Below are positions 43,278-51,854 of a stretch of 64,000 nt of DNA, piece by piece (within the stretch, counting starts at the first letter, position 1; every line of letters starts with the position of its first letter). The position numbers and the translations under genes were made by a program. This DNA is from CBDDGJ01 sp965199285 (GTDB lineage Bacteria > Pseudomonadota > Alphaproteobacteria > RS24): positions 1,178,001 through 1,242,000 of the forward strand of contig OZ240687.1 of the NCBI GenBank assembly GCA_965199285.1, in the 5' to 3' direction. A model generated the notes under the pieces. The model ran no database searches. It was not told where the DNA came from and saw nothing but the letters and a program-made list of their open reading frames with translations.

Positions 43278-43337
43278 GCGGAAGATTGTGGTGCGGAAGA
43301 TTGTGGTGCGGAGAATTGTGGTGCGGAGAATTGTGGC
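43278..43337. repeat. 15-bp tandem repeat, four copies
   Basis: Four consecutive 15-base units, two of GCGGAAGATTGTGGT and two of GCGGAGAATTGTGG(T/C), directly downstream of the tRNA-Arg gene. No coding role; an open frame across it is a tRNA artefact. Confidence 0.85.
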
Positions 43338-43349
43338 GCAGATATGAAA

Positions 43350-43426
43350 TGGCGCACCGGGGAAGATTCGAACTCCCGACCCCTTGATTCGTAGTCAAGT
43401 ACTCTATCCAGCTGAGCTACCGGTGC
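43350..43426 (-). tRNA. tRNA-Arg (anticodon ACG)
   Basis: Full cloverleaf on the minus strand. Acceptor GCACCGG pairs with CCGGTGC, the D arm is GCTC-AGCTGGATA-GAGT, and the anticodon stem-loop is CTTGA-CTACGAA-TCAAG (anticodon ACG, read as ICG). The T arm is GGGAG-TTCGAAT-CTTCC. CCA is encoded at the 3' end after discriminator G. Length 77 bases. Confidence 0.96.
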
Positions 43427-43514
43427 GCGTGCGTCATCACAATAAGTTGAAATTGATATAAACAAGCACCATCAGAAAAGCAAGAAAAAGATTTATAGCA
43501 TATCTAGCACAAGA

Positions 43515-43560
43515 GCCAGAATTTATTATAAAAGTGCACTTTTCCACCCGAGATATGCAC
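43515..43560. repeat. Dispersed repeat, copy 2 (copy 1 at 38568-38610)
   Basis: Intergenic between tRNA-Arg and the torF-like gene. Shares GCCAGAATTTATTATAAAA and GAGATATGCAC with copy 1. Confidence 0.6.
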
Positions 43561-43639
43561 CCCAAAACAGCGCCGCGCGTATCGCGTTATTATAGATTCA
43601 ATAATTAGGAAACAATATCTAGCTACACTCCCATAAAGT

Positions 43640-43670
43640 AAAAAGGCACGAGATAGCAATATCCCGCGCC
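43640..43670 (-). terminator. Rho-independent terminator of the TorF-like gene
   Basis: On the minus strand GGCGCGGGAT pairs with ATCTCGTGCC (two G-T pairs) around a short loop, followed by TTTTTAC, about 30 bases after the stop codon of the TorF-like gene. Confidence 0.75.
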
Positions 43671-43697
43671 AATTTTAAACTCTATGGATGATGTTTA

Positions 43698-44354
43698 TTA
43701 GAATCCATAAGAATAGGAAAGAGTGACAGGGGCGCGGTCAACGCTTTCCAGCTTGTGCCAAGTCAGCGCCCAATCGCCATGTGAAACACCAACTGAGAAG
43801 TCTTGTGTTTCTTCGACCACATCATAAACACCCGTATGCAGATCAAGCGACCAGTCTGGGATGAATTCATAGCTATAATCAATTCCGACATAAGTGGCAT
43901 CTTCCAAACTGTTACTATCTGCGGCCGGCGTATAAGCCATTGTCAAAGTGACATCGGCGCGTGACACCGCCAGAATAATTTCATCAAAATCTAATTGCGC
44001 GCCCATCGGAGCTCCGACATAGCGATATGCCACATATGATAGATCAACACCATAATCGCCCAATTCTGTGCCATAGCCGGCATAAAAATCGACCTCGCCA
44101 TCAGTGCTGTCATTAAAATTGACTGTCGCACCCCAAATTCCAGCATAAAAACCTGTCTCATGCGCGGCATTAAGCCCGGCTGAAACACTTGGTGAGGCAC
44201 GCCCGGAAGCATCACCATCCGACTGGGTGAGACCCCGCCAGACATATTCGCTGGTAATCGCCACATCACCACTTATTTCAATTTTACTCATGTCATCCGC
44301 ATGAACGCTAACACATTGCATCGCCGCAATTAAGCCAATATAGATTTTTTTCAT
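43698..44354 (-). CDS. TorF-family putative outer-membrane porin
   Basis: A 218-residue exported protein with signal peptide MKKIYIGLIAAMQCVSVHA. Alternating beta-strands follow: ISGDVAITSEYVWRGLTQSD, GFYAGIWGATVNFNDSTDGE, VDFYAGYGTELGDYGVDLSY, LTMAYTPAADSNSLED and the C-terminal VTLSYSYGF, an outer-membrane-type ending with Phe. The EYVWRG-T/S motif near the start is typical of the TorF/TIGR02001 family of putative porins. It is transcribed alone, with a terminator downstream. The transported substrate is unknown. Confidence 0.85.
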   Translation of the reverse strand: MKKIYIGLIAAMQCVSVHADDMSKIEISGDVAITSEYVWRGLTQSDGDASGRASPSVSAGLNAAHETGFYAGIWGATVNFNDSTDGEVDFYAGYGTELGDYGVDLSYVAYRYVGAPMGAQLDFDEIILAVSRADVTLTMAYTPAADSNSLEDATYVGIDYSYEFIPDWSLDLHTGVYDVVEETQDFSVGVSHGDWALTWHKLESVDRAPVTLSYSYGF

Positions 44355-44592
44355 TTTCTCCTCCGTAAATGTTTATCTAATACCGTATTATAAGCAATAA
44401 TCGTTCCAACTATTTGGAAGTTTTTCCCTTCAAGGGTGATGAAAGTTTAGGCAAAATGGATGGTTAAAGTATTTTTACGTCGGAAATGCTTATAAATTGG
44501 TCACATACAGAATAAAATCACGAATTTCGTAAATTTCTATTGAGTCTTTTGTCTAGAGGGTTAATGATAGATTTTTCAAAATGGAGGAGAAT

Positions 44593-45357
44593 ATGACCGA
44601 AGAGGTTTTAGTTGATGTAAATGATGGGGTGATGACCATCACTATGAATCGGGCAGAAGCAAAAAATGCGATGAATAAGAATATGTCCGAGCTGATTGCG
44701 GCCGCGCTTGATGAATTGGATGGCAATAATAATATTCGGGTGGCGATTCTCACTGGTGCGGGGGGTACATTTTGCTCAGGCATGGATTTGAAAGGGTTTT
44801 TGCGCGGCGAAACACCTTCTGTTCCCGGGCGCGGTTTTGGCGGCTTGACCGAAAAGCTACCGGCAAAACCCCTCATCGCGGCGGTTGAAGGGTATGCGCT
44901 TGCAGGCGGGTTTGAAATGTCACTCGCCTGTGATTTGATTGTCGCGAGTGAAACCTCAAAATTCGGTGTGCCAGAAGTCAAGCGCTCCTTAGTGGCAGGA
45001 GCGGGCGGGGTTATTCGCCTGCCTGATCAGGTTAACCCACGTCTAGCCATGGAGATGGTACTAACGGGTGATTTCTTTAGCGCCCAACGCATGTATGAAA
45101 TTGGCTATATTAATATGATAGCGCCCGAAGGTGGAGCGATGCAGGCAGCGCAAGAACTTGCAGCGCGGATTGCCGCAAATGGCCCGCTTGCGGTTGCGGC
45201 AAGCAAGAAAATTATGACCGAATATCAAAGCTGGCCACATGATGAGCGTTGGAAACGTCAAGGTGAAATTATGGGGCCGGTTTTCGCATCAGAAGATGCG
45301 AAAGAAGGAGCCACGGCTTTTGCAGAAAAACGCGCCCCAAACTGGCAAGGCAAATAA
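44593..45357 (+). CDS. Enoyl-CoA hydratase/isomerase (crotonase) family protein
   Basis: A 254-residue crotonase-fold enzyme. It has the oxyanion-hole pattern FCSGMDLKGFLRG and ALAGGFEMSLACDLIVA. Both catalytic glutamate positions look conserved (GGFE and PEVKR). Length is normal. The ATG at 44593 has GGAGGAGA directly upstream; the earlier ATG at 44581 overlaps that site. It is transcribed alone. It probably hydrates or isomerises a 2-enoyl-CoA; the exact substrate is not readable. Confidence 0.9.
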   Translation: MTEEVLVDVNDGVMTITMNRAEAKNAMNKNMSELIAAALDELDGNNNIRVAILTGAGGTFCSGMDLKGFLRGETPSVPGRGFGGLTEKLPAKPLIAAVEGYALAGGFEMSLACDLIVASETSKFGVPEVKRSLVAGAGGVIRLPDQVNPRLAMEMVLTGDFFSAQRMYEIGYINMIAPEGGAMQAAQELAARIAANGPLAVAASKKIMTEYQSWPHDERWKRQGEIMGPVFASEDAKEGATAFAEKRAPNWQGK

Positions 45358-45382
45358 AAGGGGAAAACACGCTTCTATTTGG

Positions 45383-45620
45383 TTACTTCCCTCACGGTAG
45401 CGGCTTTCGCCGCATCAACCGAGCGACACGCAGTAAAGCGAGATAAAGTTGATGCGCCAATAAAGAACAGTATCAACCGAGCGCCCCATCCGGAAGCATG
45501 TTGCATCGCAACATTGCGGGGAGAAAAAAGAAGGCAGTAAAGCGAGATAAAGTTGATGCGGGGTTTTTCTCGTTCACGGTAATCATTCGCTCACGCTCAT
45601 GATACCTGCACGGGCGCGGC
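45383..45620. repeat. Mosaic of dispersed intergenic repeats
   Basis: The gap after the crotonase gene contains GCAGTAAAGCGAGATAAAG followed by TTGATGCG twice (45430-45456 and 45534-45560), and TCAACCGAGCG twice. Inverted copies of segments from 11732-11794 are also present (45383-45417 and 45558-45579). No coding frame with a ribosome-binding site was found here; a frame at 45473-45706 lies wholly in repeat DNA. Confidence 0.6.
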
Positions 45621-45779
45621 GAAACTATTCGCCGGGCTTGCGGTCGCAAACCTATTCCCATGCAACCATCCAGTAAAAGCGTAGTCACAAGCCGTTCTTT
45701 TCCCATGCAATTTTATCGGTTTGACAGCTGCTTAAATCATACTTAATATACCAAACATTGCAGCAAATTCTGCAATCGG

Positions 45780-45951
45780 GTTCACAACCCCGTCTAACTA
45801 CAGGCGTATAAGAGTACGCCTAAGGCGATCGCCGTTTGCGCCGTATCTCTGATACGGTCGGACGGCGTGAGAGCCTAACCTGTAGTGGGCGTTGTGAACT
45901 CGTGTCCGTCCGGCTACCAACCTTTCAATTTATCAACCTTGTAAGCCGGAC
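45780..45951. other. Multi-branched inverted-repeat element, candidate structured RNA
   Basis: An outer stem GTTCACAAC (45780-45788) / GTTGTGAAC (45891-45899) and an inner stem CTACAGG (45798-45804) / CCTGTAG (45879-45885) enclose a hairpin GGCGTA/TACGCC (45803-45820) and a stem GCCGT (45831-45835) / ACGGC (45862-45866) topped by CCGTATC-TCT-GATACGG (45841-45857). A further pair, GTCCGGCT (45908-45915) and AGCCGGAC (45944-45951), follows. The element ends 26 bases before the next ATG (45978). It is too long and perfect to be chance. It could be a cis-regulatory RNA, an sRNA, or a palindromic mobile element. Confidence 0.65.
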
Positions 45952-45977
45952 ATAACAAACAAGACAGGAGTAATGTT

Positions 45978-46310
45978 ATGTCAGAGGAGCAAGCCGAATT
46001 CTCAGCCCACAAAAAGACGAGGGAGGTAGATAAAGAGACCGCCAAAAAATATAGCGAATATATAAGACGGAACCGTAAACCCCATGATCATAATGATCCA
46101 CTACTCGACAGTATTGATAGAATGGATGAGCTTACCCAAAAAGACTATCGGCTATATCGGGTGATTGGCGCGTTGAAAGGATTAGGTTATGCGCTTGATG
46201 AGGTTGATGAATTGGGGGCGCTTGAATGTATATCTTTTGCCTGTATTATCGAGCTTATCCAGGAAGATGCGATAAGATTATGGCATGAGATGGATATAAA
46301 AGAGGTGTAG
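45978..46310 (+). CDS. Hypothetical acidic protein downstream of the structured element
   Basis: 110 residues, unrecognised. The N-terminal third is charged (KKTREVDKETAKKYSEYIRR) and the C-terminal half forms Leu-rich helices (LYRVIGALKGLGYALDEVDE, LGALECISFACIIELIQEDA). No signal peptide or membrane segment. ACAGGAGTAATGTT lies before the ATG, a strong ribosome-binding site. It may be controlled by the foldable element directly upstream. No functional partner is adjacent. Confidence 0.65.
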   Translation: MSEEQAEFSAHKKTREVDKETAKKYSEYIRRNRKPHDHNDPLLDSIDRMDELTQKDYRLYRVIGALKGLGYALDEVDELGALECISFACIIELIQEDAIRLWHEMDIKEV

Positions 46311-46369
46311 GGGGTAAAATAATTTATCGAGATTGACTCCAGATCGTCTATCAGTTCTCAACATTATGC

Positions 46370-46600
46370 TTATTTAGCCATGCTGAGCTTATGCCGATTG
46401 GTTTTTCTTACATATTGGTTTTTCTTACATAGACGTAAATCATATCGTCCCCAAGCAATTTCTTTAATCAACTTAGGGCAAATATTATGAGCAAAAGCAA
46501 CCTCCTCATGAGAATATTCTTGTTCTGCAAGTACTGTACGTAAAACTCTAAGCTCAGACATATGTATGTCATTAATATTATTTCTTGGATTCGCAAACAT
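46370..46600 (-). CDS. Hypothetical small protein, C-terminus altered by a 17-bp duplication
   Basis: 76 residues from the ATG at 46600 (AAAGGAAATG upstream); the open frame extends to 46666 without a better start. The product (MSELRVLRTVLAEQEYSHEE, then VAFAHNICPKLIKEIAWGRY) looks like a small helical, possibly DNA-binding protein. Near its 3' end a 17-base unit (ATTGGTTTTTCTTACAT) is present twice in tandem (46397-46413, 46414-46430), which shifts frame and gives a changed basic tail. Unrecognised. Confidence 0.45.
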   Translation of the reverse strand: MFANPRNNINDIHMSELRVLRTVLAEQEYSHEEVAFAHNICPKLIKEIAWGRYDLRLCKKNQYVRKTNRHKLSMAK

Positions 46601-46923
46601 AACGCATTTCCTTTCAGCTTCGGTTTTCCCCGAAGTTATTAGCTGTGGAGAAAGAAATATTTCCACATATTGATATTTGAATTGCGGTATGCTTATTGAG
46701 ATGCCAATCTACAGCCGCAATTGTTATTGCTAGGCGGCTGTTTCAATCACAAATTATGACAGTCGCCTATATTTTTATATGAATCTACGATTCGTATATT
46801 TTTGCGAGTGTTGGATCAAAAGATCGTGTAAAAATTGTTTTCACACCTGTGGATAATTATTCTAATTTTCCCCAAAAAGGCGCGTTATACTTTTGAAAGA
46901 ACGTATCATTTCACGCCGCAACA
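46601..46923. other. 323-base gap with one inverted repeat
   Basis: Contains ACAGCCGC (46711-46718) pairing with GCGGCTGT (46734-46741) around a 15-base loop, with no following T run. Otherwise AT-rich, with no gene seen. Confidence 0.5.
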
Positions 46924-47682
46924 TTACTTTTCCGGAAAGCGTGGCAGCAAGAGCGACAAAACGACAACCACAAGCAACAAAGCTGAAGCCGCGATGAGTG
47001 CCATATCATAATTGCCTGTATTATCCCAGATAGAGCCTGCAAGAATCGGGCTGATCCCGGCACCAACAAGGAAAGAGCTATATTGAAAGCCGTAAACCAT
47101 GCCATAATTTTTCAAACCAAAATAACGTGCTGTATAATAGCCGATCAGGTCAACCTCTGCCCCCACCGCGAAGCCCAGTGCAATACCTGCAAATAGCGCA
47201 TAATCAACCCCACCCACCGCCAGTGAAATACAGGCCAGACTTACGCATAGAAATATTATAGCGGTTAGATGGGGCGCGAATATACGGTCAATCAAAAAAC
47301 CGGTAAGCAATCGCCCCAGCATCACTGATACCCCAAGCGCCGCCGCATAGCTGCCCACCTGATCCGCCGCCAGCCCCGCATCTTGCAGCAATGGGATAAA
47401 GTTTGGAATAAGCCCGACAACTGCCGTTGAGATGAGAAAGAAAATCGCAATTAACATCCAGAAATGCGACATATGCAGGCTTTCCTTAACGCTCACCCCA
47501 TTTTCCTGTGCATCCTGTTCAGTTATTATAATCTCGGCCTGCCAGGGTTTCACCCAAATCCCGGCTGAATAATAGCTTAAAGAAACCAGACTAACCCCAA
47601 TGCCGAGAAAGGCTGCAAACAATACCATCCAGCCACGGGAAAATTCACCCGCCTGTTTTGGATGAATTGTTTCATCGTTCAT
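46924..47682 (-). pseudogene. MFS transporter with internal deletion of about five membrane segments
   Basis: The frame is intact at 252 residues, but MFS proteins have about 400-450 and 12 membrane helices. The N-terminus is a normal first helix of the MCT/oxalate-formate type (GWMVLFAAFLGIGVSLVSLS, YYSAGIWVKPWQAE). The text then jumps straight to the cytoplasmic loop and second six-helix half (VKESLHMSHFWMLIAIFFLI, SYAAALGVSVMLGRLLTGFL, AEVDLIGYYTARYFGL). Helices 2-6 are missing, apparently by an in-frame deletion after about residue 49. Transport is very unlikely. AGGGG precedes the start. It lies 41 bases after the fused carboxylase gene. Confidence 0.75.
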
Positions 47683-47723
47683 ACATATGTCCCCTTAATA
47701 ATCTTACCACGATCAGATATTAA

Positions 47724-50700
47724 TCACCAGACATCAATAAAGGGGCGTTTTTTCGCTTTTTGTTTGCGCCCGACCGGCATGGTCGCCAAGCCTTTTAACA
47801 ACCAGCTACGAGTCTCTTTCGGGTCAATGACCGCATCAATTTCCTGAAACATCGCAACCGAAAGGGCTTTGCCTTTTTCATACATGGAGGCGACGAGCTT
47901 ATCATAAAGCGCATCGCGGGCTTCGGGGCTTTCTTGCGCTGCAAGCTCTTTCGCATAGCCAAGCTGCACCGCGCCTTCTAAACCCATGGGGCCAAACTCA
48001 CCGGTTGGCCAAGCAATGGTAAAATTCGGCACATTAAAGCTACCCATTGCCATGGCTTGGGCGCCGAGCCCATAACCTTTGCGTAGGCAAATCATAAAAA
48101 CCGGAATATCCAGCGATGCGCCAACCACCATCATAGATGAGGCGCGGCGTACGGTCGCCTCCTTTTCATGCTCCGGCCCGACCATGAAACCCGGTGTATC
48201 GCAAAATGAAATTAGCGGCAGATCAAACGCATCGCATAGCTGCATAAAGCGGGCGGCCTTTTCAGCCGCGGCGGCATCAATCGCGCCGCCTAAGTGAAAT
48301 GGATTATTGGCGATATAACCAAATGGCTTGCCTTCTATCCGCAAGAAACCGGTCAGCATACCAACGCCATAATCGCGACGTAATTCCTGCACCGAGCCGG
48401 TATCGGCAATCAGCGCAATCGCTTCACGAATATCATAAACCCGTTTTCTGTCTTCCGGAATCATATGCCGTAATTTTCTTTGATCCGCACAATCCCATGT
48501 CGCAACCGCGCCTTGGAAAAAAGCCAGTAGTTTCTTTGTCTCAAAAACCGCTTCGGCTTCATTTTCAACCAATAGATCAACCACGCCATTTTGGCTTTGC
48601 ACATCCATCGGCCCGATATCATCAGGATGAAACACGCCAAGTCCGCCCCCTTCAATCATCGCTGGCCCGCCCATGCCGATTGAGCTTGCGCGGGTGGCAA
48701 TGGTCACATCAGCAGAGCCAAACAAAACCGCATTGCCGGCAAAGCAATAACCATTATTAATCGCGATGCGGGGTGCGGTGGCGCTGGCGGCCGCATAGGT
48801 TGCAAAAGTCATCACCTCCAATCCGGCGCCGGTGATTTTATTCATATCCGTATCCCCTGGGCGTCCGCCGCCGCCTTCAGTAAAAAAGACGGACGGGATT
48901 TTCCATTCAGAGGCAAGCTCTAAAATACGGTCGGTTTTTTTGTGATTAAACGCCCCTTGCGTGCCAGCCAATACGGTATAATCATAAGCCAGCACCGCAA
49001 TCCGCGCCACATCTTCGGCAAACGCATCGCCATTAACACTGCCAAAACCGGCAACCATACCATCGGCCGGTGTATTGGCTTTGAGGTCTTCAATATCACG
49101 TCTTGTCCGTTGGGCGGCAACAATAAACTGCCCATATTCCATAAAGCTGTTTTCATCGCATAAATCAGCAATATTTTCACGCGCCGAACGGTAGCCCATA
49201 TCGTGTCGCTTTTGCATTTTGTCTGGTCGCGCCGCATCAAGCGTCAGATCAACGCGGCTTTGAAATTCGGCTAAGTCAGATCGAATATGATCAAGATCGA
49301 CTTGTTTTGCGCTATTATGATGGTCTTGGCTCTCCCCCGTTCTCTCAATAAATAGAATCGGGGCATCCGCATCCACCACCTCACCAATCTTGGCGGGAAG
49401 GCCACGAATAATCCCGTCAAATGGTGCTGTCACCACATGATGCATTTTCATCGCCTCAAAAATGACCAGCTCATCACCGGCTTTGACGTTATCATTAACG
49501 CCAATATGAATCTCTAAAAGCAGAGCTTGTAAAGGTGCATTTACCGCTTCGCTATTGGCAGGAATATGTATCTCTTTCGTGGTGGTTGCTGGTTTGGCGT
49601 TGTCTTTTTGATTGGGTTGCAAGGCATCATGTCCGGCAAGAAGCTCCGGCAAATGGGCTTCGATAAAACGGGTCGAAACCTGCCAGCTCTCGACTTTCTG
49701 ATGCGCGAGCAGCGCATATAAAAAGCTAAGATTATGCTTCACCCCATCTAAGCGACAATTTTGTGCGGCTCTTCTGGTTTGCGCTAACAAGCGCGGCAGA
49801 TTATTTTCGGTTTGTGAAATAATAATTTTGGCAAGCAGGCTATCAAAAAACGGATTGGTTCTCATCCCCGATTGGATATGGCTTTCCAGCCGAATATCGC
49901 GCCCCATTGGCGGATTAAATTGTTCAATCACGCCTGCGGCTGGCAGCACCATGCCATCCGCCCGCATGGTTTCAGCACAAAGGCGTAATTGGATCGATTG
50001 CCCCTGACAGGGCGGTGGTGATTGCAAATCAAGCGTGGCAAGGGTTTCCCCCGCTGCCAACAAAATTTGTGTCTGCACCAAATCCAGGCCGGTAATTTGC
50101 TCGGTGATGCAATGTTCGACCTGTAGGCGTGGATTACATTCAATGAAATAATACGCGCCCTCAGGGGTTAGCAGAAATTCCATCGTTCCAACCCCATGAT
50201 AGCGCGCCGCTTTTGCCAGCTTCACACTATCAGCCAATAATTTTTTCCGTAACGCTTCGGACAGATGCGGCGCGGGGGCGAGTTCAATAATTTTTTGGTG
50301 CCGCCTTTGCAAAGAGCAATCTCGTTCCCATGCATGGGTAACATTTTTGCCGTCACCGATAATCTGCACTTCAATATGCCGCGCCTCGGGCAAAAAACGC
50401 TCCATGTATAAAGTGCCATCACCGAAAGATTTTTCGGCCTCGCTTTGGGCATCACGAATATGGCTGGCAATATCATCTGCCTGTTCGATAATCCGCATTC
50501 CACGCCCACCGCCACCGGCAGCCGCCTTCACCAGCATTGCATCACCTTTTAGAGAGGCAAAAAAGGCAGCCGCTTTGCGTGGGTCTGTTTCGCCTTCAAT
50601 TATCGGTATGTTCTGCTGCTTTGCCAGTTGCCGCGCCGCGATCTTATCCCCAAGCTGGATAAGCGTATCGGCTTTGGGACCGATGAAAATGAGCCCCGCC

Positions 50701-50987
50701 TGTTCGCAAGCACGTGCAAAATCGGCATTCTCGCTTAACAGGCCATAGCCAGGATGAATCGCATCACAATTTTGTGCCTTGGCAATCTTAATTATATCAT
50801 CGCTATCAAGAAAGGCGGATGCGCCTTTGCCCTCCAGCAATATCGCTTCATCCGCACTCTGCCAGTGCCTGCTGCCTTCATCATCTTGTGTATAAAGGGC
50901 GCAACTTGTGATCCCCATCGCGGCGGCGGCTTGCGCGATGCGCACCGCAATTTCACCCCGATTGGCAATTAGAATTTTTTTAATCAT
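47724..50987 (-). CDS. Single-chain biotin-dependent acyl-CoA carboxylase
   Basis: 1087 residues combine all parts of an acyl-CoA carboxylase. They are biotin carboxylase (residues 1-450; ANRGEIAVRI, AAAGGGGRGMRI, NPRLQVEHCITE), a biotinyl domain (about 480-555; EAMKMHH with the biotin lysine) and carboxyltransferase (about 570-1087; PGDTDMNKITGAGLE, ISFCDTPGFMVGPEHEKEA, RKGYGLGAQAM). Size and order resemble single-chain long-chain acyl-CoA carboxylases. The enzyme makes a 2-carboxyacyl-CoA from acyl-CoA, bicarbonate and ATP. Substrate (acetyl-, propionyl- or longer) is not readable. A crotonase and a FGGY kinase lie upstream in the same direction. Confidence 0.93.
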   Translation of the reverse strand: MIKKILIANRGEIAVRIAQAAAAMGITSCALYTQDDEGSRHWQSADEAILLEGKGASAFLDSDDIIKIAKAQNCDAIHPGYGLLSENADFARACEQAGLIFIGPKADTLIQLGDKIAARQLAKQQNIPIIEGETDPRKAAAFFASLKGDAMLVKAAAGGGGRGMRIIEQADDIASHIRDAQSEAEKSFGDGTLYMERFLPEARHIEVQIIGDGKNVTHAWERDCSLQRRHQKIIELAPAPHLSEALRKKLLADSVKLAKAARYHGVGTMEFLLTPEGAYYFIECNPRLQVEHCITEQITGLDLVQTQILLAAGETLATLDLQSPPPCQGQSIQLRLCAETMRADGMVLPAAGVIEQFNPPMGRDIRLESHIQSGMRTNPFFDSLLAKIIISQTENNLPRLLAQTRRAAQNCRLDGVKHNLSFLYALLAHQKVESWQVSTRFIEAHLPELLAGHDALQPNQKDNAKPATTTKEIHIPANSEAVNAPLQALLLEIHIGVNDNVKAGDELVIFEAMKMHHVVTAPFDGIIRGLPAKIGEVVDADAPILFIERTGESQDHHNSAKQVDLDHIRSDLAEFQSRVDLTLDAARPDKMQKRHDMGYRSARENIADLCDENSFMEYGQFIVAAQRTRRDIEDLKANTPADGMVAGFGSVNGDAFAEDVARIAVLAYDYTVLAGTQGAFNHKKTDRILELASEWKIPSVFFTEGGGGRPGDTDMNKITGAGLEVMTFATYAAASATAPRIAINNGYCFAGNAVLFGSADVTIATRASSIGMGGPAMIEGGGLGVFHPDDIGPMDVQSQNGVVDLLVENEAEAVFETKKLLAFFQGAVATWDCADQRKLRHMIPEDRKRVYDIREAIALIADTGSVQELRRDYGVGMLTGFLRIEGKPFGYIANNPFHLGGAIDAAAAEKAARFMQLCDAFDLPLISFCDTPGFMVGPEHEKEATVRRASSMMVVGASLDIPVFMICLRKGYGLGAQAMAMGSFNVPNFTIAWPTGEFGPMGLEGAVQLGYAKELAAQESPEARDALYDKLVASMYEKGKALSVAMFQEIDAVIDPKETRSWLLKGLATMPVGRKQKAKKRPFIDVW

Positions 50988-51011
50988 TTGCTGCGATTTA
51001 TTTTGGGCAGA

Positions 51012-51821
51012 TTATTTATAGCTGGCGGGTCTTTGTTCCAGCTCTGCCCGTACCGCCTCAACCTGATTGGGTTGAGAAATAACCCCATCTTGAATTGCAG
51101 ATTCCAATTGTATTGTATCGGTCGCAAAGCGGTCAGCTGGCTGATTATAAAGTTTTTTAATGCCACGAATCGCATCCGGATTACGGCTGGCAATATATTC
51201 TGCCGTTTCCCTTGCTTTTGCGAGCGGATCCGCATGGATACTGGTGATAAAGCCATATTCTAACGCTTCGTCACTTTCAAACATCCGCCCCGTATAGGTA
51301 AGCTCTTTGACAATATCTTCGCGTGCCACGCGGTTAATCACATGGGTTGTGCCGACATCGGGAACCAGCCCCCATCTTATTTCCATAATCGAAAAGCGGG
51401 TTTTGGGGGCGGCATAGCGAATATCAGCGCCCATCATCAACTGAAAACCGCCGCCAAGTGCAACGCCTTGCACCGCACAAATCACTGGCACGGGTGCTTC
51501 GCGCCATGTCCAAGCGGATTTTTGAGCTTGATTAGCCACCCCATGGGTGCGTACCGATAAAGGCTTGCGGCTATCTGCTTCAATGCTTGCGCTACCACCT
51601 TTGGACATTTGAGAAAAATTTGACATATCCAGCCCCGCGCAAAAGCCCCGCCCTTCGCCCGATAAAATCGCCACCCGCGCATCCGAGGCTTTAAGCTCTT
51701 CACCCGCCTCAACCAGCGCCTTAAACATGGCCGGATCAAGCGCGTTCATCTTATCGCCCCGTACCATTGTGATATGCGCAATATGATTTTTAATTTCAAA
51801 TTTTATCCGTTGGTCAGACAT
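51012..51821 (-). CDS. Crotonase/enoyl-CoA hydratase family protein
   Basis: A 269-residue crotonase-fold protein: FCAGLDMSNFSQMSKGGSAS, ALGGGFQLMMGADIRYAAPK and RFSIMEIRWGLVPDVGTTHV. The first catalytic glutamate position (GGCE in rat crotonase) is Gln here (GGFQ). The second (MEIRWG) is kept, and an Asp follows (PDVG). This suggests an isomerase, hydrolase or lyase activity rather than plain hydration. It starts 34 bases after the FGGY kinase gene and ends 24 bases before the carboxylase gene, so the three likely form one transcript. Confidence 0.88.
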   Translation of the reverse strand: MSDQRIKFEIKNHIAHITMVRGDKMNALDPAMFKALVEAGEELKASDARVAILSGEGRGFCAGLDMSNFSQMSKGGSASIEADSRKPLSVRTHGVANQAQKSAWTWREAPVPVICAVQGVALGGGFQLMMGADIRYAAPKTRFSIMEIRWGLVPDVGTTHVINRVAREDIVKELTYTGRMFESDEALEYGFITSIHADPLAKARETAEYIASRNPDAIRGIKKLYNQPADRFATDTIQLESAIQDGVISQPNQVEAVRAELEQRPASYK

Positions 51822-51854
51822 AATTTTCTCCCTCTTCTTTATAGCACATAAGAG

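Noticed and set aside
43278..43337. CRISPR array
   Set aside because: Units are contiguous 15-mers without spacers, and no cas gene is present.
43268..43465. Open frame across the tRNA-Arg gene
   Set aside because: It is the familiar artefact peptide read from a tRNA, extended by the 15-bp tandem repeat.
45473..45706. 77-codon open frame on the minus strand
   Set aside because: Located wholly in repeat-rich intergenic DNA with no ribosome-binding site.
45780..45899. Integron attC site
   Set aside because: The nested palindromes suggested attC, but no GTTRRRY/RYYYAAC core pair in the right places and no integrase are seen.
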